Shown here piece after piece: positions 1 through 6,830 of a stretch of DNA of 7,632 bases (its first letter is position 1; every line of letters starts with the position of its first letter). This DNA comes from Sulfurimonas sp. (GTDB lineage: Bacteria; Campylobacterota; Campylobacteria; Campylobacterales; Sulfurimonadaceae). The notes under the pieces were generated by a model, which was not told the origin of the DNA, searched no databases, and saw only the letters and a list, made by a program, of their open reading frames with translations. A program made the translations under genes and the position numbers. The stretch spans positions 1-7,632 of the forward strand of contig JAUSKV010000308.1 of assembly GCA_030646745.1 (NCBI GenBank). Direction: 5' to 3'.

Positions 1-384
1 TTCATTGTTCTTTTCAACTTTTATATTGTGGATGCCGGAGCCAAAAACATAGTCATGTTTTTCTATCTCCTCGCTCAAAATATCGAGTTTTACAATATTG
101 AGATTAGGATTTCTTTTCTTTGCCTGTGCAACGATTTTGGATGAGATGTCAACACCTGTGTATCTGACATTCAACCCGAGGTTGATATTTAAAAAATCAA
201 AAAAATCTCCAAATCCGCAACCGACATCGAGTACGGATTTGTTCTCCAGCGAAGCAATCTCGCTAAAGATATGAAACCGAATCTGCTGTGTTCTTTTGCT
301 CCCCCAATCAAGTGACTTGATGCTGTATCCGTTCAGCTGGGTTTTTTCGTTAAAAAAGTTTTCAATTCTCTGTAAATCATCCAT
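1..384 (-). CDS. class I SAM-dependent methyltransferase (N-terminal part, cut by left edge)
   Basis: The first 128 codons are open from the ATG at 384 to the window edge; the C-terminal part lies outside. A glycine-rich SAM-binding motif I (VLDVGCGFGDF, residues 51-61) is followed by the second strand and acidic residue TGVDIS (76-81), which binds the SAM ribose. Residues 25-36 (LDWGSKRTQQIR) precede the Rossmann fold, as in several small polysaccharide-cluster methyltransferases. The start lies 9 nt after the stop of the WbqC-like gene. An in-frame GTG at 393-391 is an alternative, but ATG is preferred; the upstream AGG is only a weak ribosome site. As last gene in the operon segment it probably methylates a sugar hydroxyl or amine of the glycan, or a precursor. 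Family is clear from the motifs; the substrate cannot be read from sequence. Confidence 0.85.
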   Translation of the reverse strand, partial: MDDLQRIENFFNEKTQLNGYSIKSLDWGSKRTQQIRFHIFSEIASLENKSVLDVGCGFGDFFDFLNINLGLNVRYTGVDISSKIVAQAKKRNPNLNIVKLDILSEEIEKHDYVFGSGIHNIKVEKNNE

Positions 385-393
385 GTTTTGCAC

Positions 394-1083
394 CTATATA
401 TAGTTATGAGCCGAATTTCTGCCGACATTAAAAAGCAAATCCAAAGAGGATAAACCCTCCGAAAATGCGCTATTTTTATGCTGTTCATACGGAATCTGTT
501 TAAACTCTTGATAGAAAAGCTTGATGCTGCGCTGTTCAAACTCTTCCTCTGTTTGATAACTTTTTGCTCCGGTTCCTGAGAGATAATTTTTTGAATCACT
601 GCATTTGAGCAGTTCAAAAATCAAATCACTCTTTTTGCTCTCTTTGTTATATTCTAAATCGGATTGTAAAACTATTGTACTTTTTATATCAAAGAGTTTA
701 AATAAAACTATCATTGAGTCTATTAAAATATCCGCTATAAAAGTGTACTCTTTTGTGTAAATTGGCTCAATCTCCTCTAAAATTTCTCCAAAATAGGGGT
801 GTCTGTTGTAGTTTTGCATTAAAAATCTGAGATGTTTTTTTTGCCATCTTTTGTCTGCGATACGCATCTCTTTTATGGTTTTGTCAAAGTAATTTTTTTT
901 CTCAATCGGAATTGTGAGCATGTGAACACTGAAATTTTTATCCAAAAAGATATTTCTGTTTTGATACCCGCCATCCAAAAATTGCACTCCGTCCATGACT
1001 ATAAATTTTTCACTCTTCTGTATCTTGTTTAATAACCCCTGCCATGGAAGGTAAGATGGCTGATGGATGGAGGTTAAGTTCAT
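394..1083 (-). CDS. WbqC-like family protein
   Basis: A 229-residue protein of normal length for the WbqC-like family, which is named from an O-antigen cluster gene and has no firmly established reaction. Recognisable family blocks are HQPSYLPW (residues 7-14), FIVMDGVQFLDGGYQNRN (27-44), YLSGTGAKSY (167-176) and the C-terminal LSSLDLLFNVG (211-221). The invariant-looking His7, the NRN and the SGxGAKxY blocks are candidate active-site positions. No signal peptide or membrane segment is visible, so it is cytoplasmic. The start ATG overlaps the Maf stop codon as ATGA and has no good Shine-Dalgarno sequence, which suggests translation by re-initiation. Family members are found in surface-polysaccharide clusters, so a sugar-tailoring role (for example modifying an amino sugar) is an inference. 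The gene holds two A8 tracts on its coding strand (near 835-842 and 893-900), but the frame is intact. Confidence 0.85.
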   Translation of the reverse strand: MNLTSIHQPSYLPWQGLLNKIQKSEKFIVMDGVQFLDGGYQNRNIFLDKNFSVHMLTIPIEKKNYFDKTIKEMRIADKRWQKKHLRFLMQNYNRHPYFGEILEEIEPIYTKEYTFIADILIDSMIVLFKLFDIKSTIVLQSDLEYNKESKKSDLIFELLKCSDSKNYLSGTGAKSYQTEEEFEQRSIKLFYQEFKQIPYEQHKNSAFSEGLSSLDLLFNVGRNSAHNYI

Positions 1084-3122
1084 TTGTGAGCACTTTTATT
1101 ACTATTTGTAAAGTCTATATACTCTTGGAGTCTATTTTTGTAATGTGTGATAATTTTTGTTAGTTGCCCAGTAAAGAGTTTATTCAAATCTTTCATCAAT
1201 TTTTTTGGATTTTTTATCTCTTTTGTGTTGATAATATCAAAAATATACCCTGAAGTAAACTGAAAATAAAGCGTTAAGATGTGCGATAAATCTTGATTTT
1301 GCACACCTTTTTGAGAGGTGAAACATGCTCGGAACATTCTTAAAACATTACCATGATAGGAGTTCAAATCTTGATGATTTTTCTTTTTAAACTCATTTAA
1401 AATATCAATTTTCATATCACACTCTTGTATATCTATCTTAATTCTATGAAGTTCATGTTCAGTCAAAAAATCCTCTGAATTTTCACGAAGAAGAGATTTA
1501 AGTGCATCATAAAACATATCTTTATCGATAACTTCAAATTTAGAACACTCTATATCCTCCACTCTTAAAGGGAGTGCATTTTCTATAGAGGCACCATTGC
1601 TCAAATTGTAGATTTTTTTGGTATGCATAGTTGCAAAGGAGTGATAAATTTTGGTAAGTTCGAAGGTCTGATTTCTGTAAAGAATTGTCGAATAGACTTT
1701 ATCCAAAAAATTACCAGGCACTTTTACAACCGCCATCTCATAATCTAAAGCTCCTCCAAGGTCTTCATCTTCTTCAAGTTTTGCTGTTTTGAGATGTGCA
1801 TGCGATTCTATATGCGTTGCACCTGTCTCTTGATCAAGAGCAAAGTCAATGCCGAGCATGTAAAACTCTTCAACTTGGAGTTGCAATAGTAATTTATAGG
1901 AGGAAGAACCAACATTCTCGGTGACTAAATTTCCAAAATTATCTTTGTAGCTGCTGTTGTTTTCATAGATAAAAACATTCTCTTTTTTGAAATATTCTGT
2001 AAACTTCATAAAAGCCATGCTTGCAAAAATAGCAACAGATTTATCAAAAAAGGAGACATCTTTTACCTTTTGTATGTGTGGCAATGCTTGATAATCACCA
2101 TGTATATGCGTTATGATGTCCGGTTTTATGTTGTGCTTTTCTAATTCGTAGAGTATTGTACTGATAGATACAATTATGAATTTATCCTGATTTTTTTTGA
2201 CCCAATCTATGTTTCTGCCTAAAGATGGACCGGCACCCAGCAGTAAAATAGGCTTGTTTTTGATAAGTTGCTTGTTGGATAAATTATTTAAGTTCAAAAT
2301 CGGATAGCCGCATTTGAGGTAATCCAAGGGTCGTAAAAAGCTTTTGGTCATGGCAGCAAAATTAAATGCAAGATAGCCCTGTGAGACAATAATCTCTTGA
2401 ATTGCTTTTAATTTCTTTTCGTCATTCAGAGATAAATTGATAAATTTTATATAGTGATTGTAAATAAAGAGTGTTTCTAAAAATTTTTGTGAATTCTGTT
2501 GAAACTCATTTGCATCATCAAATATTGAAAAAATAATTTCTGAACCGTCGGCATGAATTTTGCTATAGTTTGTAACAAAAAGCGAGAGTTTGAATAACTC
2601 TAAATCATCTTCTACAATAAAGTATGCGCTTGATTGAACTCTTTGGTGAATCGCTTGAATGTGCAAACCAAGTCCTGTTCCAATAAAAATAAATTTATAT
2701 ATTTGCTTCATCGATGTGTTATTATGATTTGCATATTTATTTGAATAATGTAACAGATGCGCAGAAGCGGAGAGGGCGCTCTCTTCTGTACTTGTTCCTT
2801 CATGCATAGCAACATTTTCGTCGTCAATATCAAAATGCAGGTACGTCTCATAGACATTATCTTTTTTATTATAGTTGATTGATTTAGCAATCTCTTTGGC
2901 ATGTGCAGTGCTGTTTGTATCGTAAAACCACTTTTTGGACTCTATATCCATAACATCAAAATATCCATCTTTGTATTCTAGGGAATATCTCTCTTGATGG
3001 TATCCGTTGCTTATAGCATTCTCAAGAGCTGTTAATTTATGAAACAGACTCGGATGATTTATCTGTAAAAACAGTATATTCTCGTTATAAGTTTGGAGCG
3101 CCTGTTCTTCGATATCTTGCAT
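1080..3122 (-). CDS. Maf/DUF115-type motility accessory protein, putative flagellin nonulosonate transferase
   Basis: A 680-residue protein of the motility accessory factor (Maf) family, which in Campylobacter, Helicobacter and Aeromonas is needed to attach pseudaminic or legionaminic acids to flagellin serine/threonine residues. The central MAF_flag10 (6-hydroxymethylpterin pyrophosphokinase-like) domain covers about residues 270-440. It shows PILLLGAGPSL (291-301), then the strand FIIVSIST, then KPDIITHIHGD (333-343) and MLGIDFA (422-428). An N-terminal region (about 1-260) contains a second Rossmann-like start, FIFIGTGLGLH (144-154). The C-terminal 170 residues are predicted helical, as in family members. 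There is no signal peptide or membrane segment. The start is placed at 3122: AAAGGA lies 5 nt upstream and the preceding stop is 2 nt away. The longer reading from 3176 would overlap the previous gene by 52 nt. Overlap with the WbqC-like gene is ATGA. The link to legionaminic acid is from context. Confidence 0.88.
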   Translation of the reverse strand: MQDIEEQALQTYNENILFLQINHPSLFHKLTALENAISNGYHQERYSLEYKDGYFDVMDIESKKWFYDTNSTAHAKEIAKSINYNKKDNVYETYLHFDIDDENVAMHEGTSTEESALSASAHLLHYSNKYANHNNTSMKQIYKFIFIGTGLGLHIQAIHQRVQSSAYFIVEDDLELFKLSLFVTNYSKIHADGSEIIFSIFDDANEFQQNSQKFLETLFIYNHYIKFINLSLNDEKKLKAIQEIIVSQGYLAFNFAAMTKSFLRPLDYLKCGYPILNLNNLSNKQLIKNKPILLLGAGPSLGRNIDWVKKNQDKFIIVSISTILYELEKHNIKPDIITHIHGDYQALPHIQKVKDVSFFDKSVAIFASMAFMKFTEYFKKENVFIYENNSSYKDNFGNLVTENVGSSSYKLLLQLQVEEFYMLGIDFALDQETGATHIESHAHLKTAKLEEDEDLGGALDYEMAVVKVPGNFLDKVYSTILYRNQTFELTKIYHSFATMHTKKIYNLSNGASIENALPLRVEDIECSKFEVIDKDMFYDALKSLLRENSEDFLTEHELHRIKIDIQECDMKIDILNEFKKKNHQDLNSYHGNVLRMFRACFTSQKGVQNQDLSHILTLYFQFTSGYIFDIINTKEIKNPKKLMKDLNKLFTGQLTKIITHYKNRLQEYIDFTNSNKSAHK

Positions 3123-3124
3123 AA

Positions 3125-4951
3125 TTATCCTTTGCTGATCTCTTTTAAGAGCATGAAACTCTCCGCATGTTTGCAACCTGAAGAAGCGCCTCTAAAAGTT
3201 GCTAAGGCTCTTATATTTGTTGTGCTTCTTGGAAACGGCGGCTCTTGTATCTCACTCTTATATATTTTCATTATATCAATTTTTGCATCGATATATCGGT
3301 CTATATTTACAAACATGTTAGGTATGAAAATATCATCTTTAAAGACCGGAGCAAACTCCGTTTCGCTGAGAGTCTCCATCATGTAGAGCTTTTCTATGAA
3401 CGGGTATCTGAAAGATTTTGTACAGCTGTATGTGGCATCAAAGATTACTCTATGGTCGCTATGCACATCGCCTCTGAATGGGAGGTAGATTATATTTGGT
3501 TCTACATCTTTGATAACCCGTGAAATTTTTTGCACCAGTTCACTCATACTATACTCATCCACCCGCATAGTATCGAGCATTAAATTTGTAGTTGAATCAA
3601 ATTGATAACTCTTTGAAACCTCTTTTATCTCTTCGTCACGAATAGCCGAGAACTCTCTGTTGTTGTTGACATGTGTGCAGATAAGCCAGTGCGTTTCATC
3701 TCCTGCATCTTTATGTTTGAGGAGCGTACCGCCGCATCCCAGCGTTTCATCGTCGGGATGTACCGATACCACCAAAACTCTGTTTATTTTTGGTGCAAGA
3801 TTGTAAAATGATTTTTTGAGCAGGTTTGTAAGCTCCGTTGATTTTAGAAGCTCTTTTATTTTATAACTTGTATCTTTGCCTTGATAGGGATTGCTGTTTT
3901 CTTTTAGAATATTTTGAAATTCAGTCGTGTAGAGAGAGTGGATTGCATGGAGTATCTCCTTTTTTGAAGCACTTACATCCATTATGCTTTTTGCCCTCTC
4001 CCGCCCCTTTTGTCTATCTCCTATATTGATTGTCGCAATATTGAAACTTGGTGCTTCTATGATTCCGCTTGAACTGTTTCCGACAACGGCGTCCACAAAT
4101 TGCAGGGCGCTTAAATATCTGAGTTGCCCCAAAGAGGTGTGGCATGTAGCGCGAGAAGGGTGTTTTAAAACATAAGCGTCAATCATACTGTTTATAGTTT
4201 TTCCGTTTGTATCTGCATTTGCTTTTGTAAAAATAAGGGTTGTATCTTCGAGCAAATCAAGCGCATCCAATATCTCTTGAAACTGTTCTGCGGAGTTTTG
4301 AGACTCGAGCGTAGTCGGATGAAAAGTTATTAGCAGGTTCTTTTTGCCCAACTTAAAACCGATAGATTTCTCAAACGCCTCATAGGACAACAGCTCTGTA
4401 TTTTTGATATTTTCTACACCAAGCGAACCGACATTATGGACGGTATGCGGATTCTCTCCAAGTTGAATGATTCTGTCTCTATAAATTTTGGTTGCACAAA
4501 AGTGCATGTGGGACATCTTGGTTATAGAGTGCCTAATCGCTTCATCCTGCGCACCCTCCGTACTTTCTCCGCCATGGATATGCGCTATGGGAATGTTTAA
4601 TAGCATCGCAGATATAGCAACCGAGAGCATCTCATATCTGTCGCCGAGAAGTACGACTACATCAGGTTGAAGTGCTGTAAATGCCTCACTCACATCCGCC
4701 TGCAATTTTGCCATGGATTGAGAGATGACGATAGGTGTGTCTTTTGACAAATCCATAACAATTTTTTTATCAATTTTAAATTTTTTTTCTATCTCTTCAT
4801 AGGTGTTTCCAAATTCATGCGAGAGGTGCGTTCCGGTCACAATAAGCTGAAGTGTCAACCCTTTATCGCTCTCTATCTGCCCTATCAAAGGTTCTAACAG
4901 ACCATAATCCGCTCTTGTTGAGGTTACTACGCATATTTTTCGTTTACTCAT
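3125..4951 (-). CDS. neuC/legG: hydrolysing UDP-sugar 2-epimerase (NeuC/LegG type) fused to PIG-L/LmbE deacetylase
   Basis: One uninterrupted 608-residue frame carries two enzymes. Residues 1 to about 382 match the hydrolysing UDP-GlcNAc 2-epimerase family in full length: STRADYGLLEPL (11-22), LLGDRYEML (101-109), AHIHGGES (123-130), GNSSSGIIEAP (291-301) and GDRQKGR (311-317). In a legionaminic cluster this half would release UDP and invert C2, giving 2,4-diacetamido-2,4,6-trideoxymannose for the synthase. A short linker (about 368-388) leads to a complete PIG-L domain (388-608) with the zinc motif HPDDE (398-402), HSDH (497-500) and the usual C-terminal KHAESF. By homology to MshB, His398, Asp401 and His500 would bind zinc and Asp400 would be the base. 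No methionine occurs near the domain junction, so separate translation of the deacetylase is unlikely. The ATG overlaps the ORF6N stop as ATGA and has AGGA 8 nt upstream. NeuC-type sialic acid epimerase is the alternative reading. Confidence 0.9.
   Translation of the reverse strand: MSKRKICVVTSTRADYGLLEPLIGQIESDKGLTLQLIVTGTHLSHEFGNTYEEIEKKFKIDKKIVMDLSKDTPIVISQSMAKLQADVSEAFTALQPDVVVLLGDRYEMLSVAISAMLLNIPIAHIHGGESTEGAQDEAIRHSITKMSHMHFCATKIYRDRIIQLGENPHTVHNVGSLGVENIKNTELLSYEAFEKSIGFKLGKKNLLITFHPTTLESQNSAEQFQEILDALDLLEDTTLIFTKANADTNGKTINSMIDAYVLKHPSRATCHTSLGQLRYLSALQFVDAVVGNSSSGIIEAPSFNIATINIGDRQKGRERAKSIMDVSASKKEILHAIHSLYTTEFQNILKENSNPYQGKDTSYKIKELLKSTELTNLLKKSFYNLAPKINRVLVVSVHPDDETLGCGGTLLKHKDAGDETHWLICTHVNNNREFSAIRDEEIKEVSKSYQFDSTTNLMLDTMRVDEYSMSELVQKISRVIKDVEPNIIYLPFRGDVHSDHRVIFDATYSCTKSFRYPFIEKLYMMETLSETEFAPVFKDDIFIPNMFVNIDRYIDAKIDIMKIYKSEIQEPPFPRSTTNIRALATFRGASSGCKHAESFMLLKEISKG
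3128..3133 (-). promoter_or_regulatory. ribosome binding site of the Maf-type gene
   Basis: On the coding strand AAAGGA is followed by TAATT and the ATG at 3122-3120. It lies inside the last codons of the upstream fusion gene and supports the start at 3122 over the in-frame ATG 54 nt further upstream. Confidence 0.7.
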
Positions 4952-5835
4952 CTTAATTTTCCTATAATCTCAAAAGATTTCATATCCATCTTTGAAAAAG
5001 CAAACCACTTTTTGCCTAAATCTTTGAGAGATGCTCCTATGTGAAAAACTTCATTATTGGCAATTAAAAATCTGTCGTGCGATAAATCAAACTTTTTGAT
5101 TTCTATTTTTGGATACTGAGAATTATATTTTTTTAAATCTAATTCTAGTTGCTTTGAGATTGTTTTTGTGTAGATTGTGGCTTCACAATTAACATCTCTT
5201 TTTGAAAACAGTATCAGCACACTCTCATCTATATAGTTGTCAATTAACACTATGGATTTTTTAGCACTTTTAATAATATCACTCACAAAAAGATATGCGT
5301 CAAAGATTTGACCATCATAAAATATGCCTTGTTTTGGCTTGATTTCTTTGCTTTCTATGGCTTCAAAGATTTTATTGAATTTTTCATCTGTTTCTATTTT
5401 GTAATGAAGTTGAGTTGCTTCTAGTTTATTTAATCTTTGGAATAGCGAAGCATTTTGCGAGATGAATCTTCTCATATTTACAAAACTATCCATTATTTTT
5501 ATGCTTACTTCAATGGCAGCATTGCTTTTTAAAACTGCACTCAGCATAGATACACCTTGTTCTGTGAAGGCATAAGGTAAATATTTTTTATGTTTTCCTC
5601 GTCCATCTTCTAAGGTCGCAATTTGCGACCTTAAGTTTTCATATTCCTCTTGTGTCAATTGAAATCTAAACTTCAGGGGAAATCTCTCTATATTTCTTTT
5701 AACTTGCTCATTTAATCTTTTCGCCTCTACTTGATATAAGAGTGCCAAGTCTTCATCAATCATCACTTGTAAACCACGAATAGTATAGATTTTATTTTGA
5801 ATATTTTGCTCATCCATGATACTTATTTCATTCAT
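4948..5835 (-). CDS. ORF6N domain-containing protein with PLD-like C-terminus
   Basis: A 295-residue protein. Residues about 11-100 form an ORF6N/KilA-type DNA-binding domain, a phage-derived family: IYTIRGLQVMIDEDLALLY (16-34), LNEQVKRNIERFP (41-53), FQLTQEEYENLRSQ (58-71) and LPYAFTEQGVSMLSAVL (86-102). Residues about 125-165 look like a coiled coil. Residues about 175-290 resemble a degenerate phospholipase-D fold (KKSIVLIDNYID, then HDRFLI at 253-258 and GASLKDLGKKWFAF at 267-280). The lysine of a true HKD motif is missing, so nuclease activity is doubtful. The gene sits between the synthase and the epimerase with ATGA overlaps on both sides, although no sugar role is known for the family. 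Visibly AT-richer than its neighbours, it looks like an acquired gene. DNA binding is family inference; the target is unknown. The ATG at 5817 is a possible shorter start. Confidence 0.88.
   Translation of the reverse strand: MNEISIMDEQNIQNKIYTIRGLQVMIDEDLALLYQVEAKRLNEQVKRNIERFPLKFRFQLTQEEYENLRSQIATLEDGRGKHKKYLPYAFTEQGVSMLSAVLKSNAAIEVSIKIMDSFVNMRRFISQNASLFQRLNKLEATQLHYKIETDEKFNKIFEAIESKEIKPKQGIFYDGQIFDAYLFVSDIIKSAKKSIVLIDNYIDESVLILFSKRDVNCEATIYTKTISKQLELDLKKYNSQYPKIEIKKFDLSHDRFLIANNEVFHIGASLKDLGKKWFAFSKMDMKSFEIIGKLR
4960..4963 (-). promoter_or_regulatory. ribosome binding site of the epimerase-deacetylase gene
   Basis: On the coding strand AGGA precedes the ATG at 4951 by 8 nt. It lies within the last codons of the ORF6N gene, so the epimerase has its own Shine-Dalgarno in addition to ATGA coupling. 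This supports the start at 4951. Confidence 0.55.
5611..5633. repeat. perfect 11-bp inverted repeat inside the ORF6N gene
   Basis: TAAGGTCGCAA is followed by one T and then its exact reverse complement TTGCGACCTTA, a 23-nt near-perfect palindrome. It lies in the coding sequence for the conserved ORF6N block LRSQIATL (about residues 68-75). It could be a protein binding site or an RNA hairpin, or partly a by-product of the conserved codons. The one-base loop is too small for a good RNA hairpin without opening pairs, so a dimeric DNA-binding site fits the geometry better. Function is unproven. Confidence 0.75.
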
Positions 5836-6830
5836 ATCAGTTCATCTTCTTTGTAATCTTTTGAAGCAAAAGTTCCAATTACTTCATCCCATCTCATCGG
5901 ACTCATCCCCGTTCCGGGTCTTTTTACCGTTATATTCTCTTCGCTGAAAATCTCGCCTTTTTTTATCTCTGTTTTTGCAACAATCGATTTTCTGGAGATA
6001 TTTATATTTTTGCTCTCACTTTTGCTTGGAGTTTTTATGCCGTTGCCCATCGCTTTTTCTATGTTGCGTATCGCTTTTACCATGGACATGAGTTCATGGG
6101 GTTCGAGAGAGGCTTTATGGTCGGGACCTTTCATTGTGTTATCGAGGGTAAAATGTTTTTCAATGCACTCGGCACCCAGAGCGACTGCGGCGATATCCAC
6201 CTCAATTCCAAGAGTATGGTCGCTGTATCCGCATGCCACATTCAGGGTGTCTCTTATGGTTAGCATCGCATTTAGGTTTACATCCTCCATCGGAGTTGGG
6301 TATTCTGTGTTTGCATGAAGTACGGTAATGTTCTCTTTTTTTGTGCCCGAAGCAGTTAAAATCGCCACGGCATCTGCAATTTCATCCATGTTTGCCATGC
6401 CCGTAGATAAAATCACTTTTTTATTCAAAGCCCCGATTTTTCGCAAATAGGGCAGATTTGTTATCTCACCGCTTGGGATTTTAAATATTTCAAGACCCAG
6501 AGTATGGAGTAAATCCACACTATCCAAATCAAAGGGAGTGGAGAGAAACATGATGTTTTTTTCTTTGCAGTAGGCTATGAGTTCATGGTGCGTATCCACA
6601 TCAAGTTCAAGCTTTTTTATCATGTCAAACTGGCTTTCATCCGCATCCGTTGAGCTCTTTTGGTACTCTGCTTTTTGCGCTGTTTTACTTACAAGATTTT
6701 CTGTTTTAAAGGTTTGGAATTTTACGGCATCCGCACCGGCAAGAGTTGCTACATCGATAAGTTTTTTAGCAAGTTCTGTGTTGCCGTTATGGTTCACTCC
6801 TGCTTCTGCAATGATAAACACTCTCTTCAT
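5832..6830 (-). CDS. neuB/legI: NeuB/LegI-type nonulosonic acid synthase (probably N,N'-diacetyllegionaminate synthase)
   Basis: A 332-residue protein that condenses an N-acyl-mannosamine-type sugar with phosphoenolpyruvate to form the nine-carbon acid. The N-terminal TIM barrel (about 1-260) carries FIIAEAGVNHNGN (5-17), GADAVKFQTFKTENLVS (32-48), FLSTPFDLDSVDLL (95-108), FKIPSGEITNLPYL (116-129), VILSTGMA (139-146), LHANTEYPTP (171-180), GYSDHTLG (201-208) and EKHFTLD (224-230). A C-terminal SAF (antifreeze-like) domain spans about 279-332 with KRPGTGMSPMRWDEVIG (303-319). The active-site motifs are all present. Legionaminic rather than sialic acid is inferred from the LegC-type aminotransferase and acyltransferase upstream; the pseudaminic synthase PseI is a less likely alternative. 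It overlaps its neighbours by ATGA at both ends. The protein stops at DELI, directly at the ORF6N start. Confidence 0.92.
   Translation of the reverse strand: MKRVFIIAEAGVNHNGNTELAKKLIDVATLAGADAVKFQTFKTENLVSKTAQKAEYQKSSTDADESQFDMIKKLELDVDTHHELIAYCKEKNIMFLSTPFDLDSVDLLHTLGLEIFKIPSGEITNLPYLRKIGALNKKVILSTGMANMDEIADAVAILTASGTKKENITVLHANTEYPTPMEDVNLNAMLTIRDTLNVACGYSDHTLGIEVDIAAVALGAECIEKHFTLDNTMKGPDHKASLEPHELMSMVKAIRNIEKAMGNGIKTPSKSESKNINISRKSIVAKTEIKKGEIFSEENITVKRPGTGMSPMRWDEVIGTFASKDYKEDELI

Noticed and set aside
333..617. Minus-strand 94-codon frame overlapping the WbqC-like and methyltransferase genes
   Set aside because: It is out of frame with both motif-bearing genes and has no recognisable domain.
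835..900. Two A8 tracts on the coding strand of the WbqC-like gene (835-842 and 893-900) as possible phase-variation switches; similar A8 tracts occur at 2191-2198 and 4781-4788
   Set aside because: Such runs encode Lys-Lys and occur in several genes of this AT-rich window. Campylobacterota phase variation usually uses longer G/C tracts, and all frames are intact.
832..1032. Short plus-strand open frames opposite the real genes, here and at 3093-3386, 3245-3523, 3838-4175, 4488-4670, 6010-6318 and 6577-6959
   Set aside because: All lie antisense to genes with strong family motifs, show no recognisable domain and are low-complexity mirror frames.
3123..3176. Longer Maf start at 3176 adding 18 residues
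   Set aside because: It would overlap the fusion gene by 52 nt. The ATG at 3122 has AAAGGA at good spacing and fits the 2-nt gap pattern of the operon.
3770..3850. Separate internal start for the PIG-L domain
   Set aside because: There is no methionine codon near the domain border, and the only Shine-Dalgarno-like GGAG lacks a usable ATG/GTG/TTG at proper spacing.
5040..5310. Active phospholipase-D-type nuclease in the C-terminal half of the ORF6N protein
   Set aside because: Only a single HDRF-type motif is seen; the lysine of HxK and a second HKD copy are absent, so catalysis is not supported.
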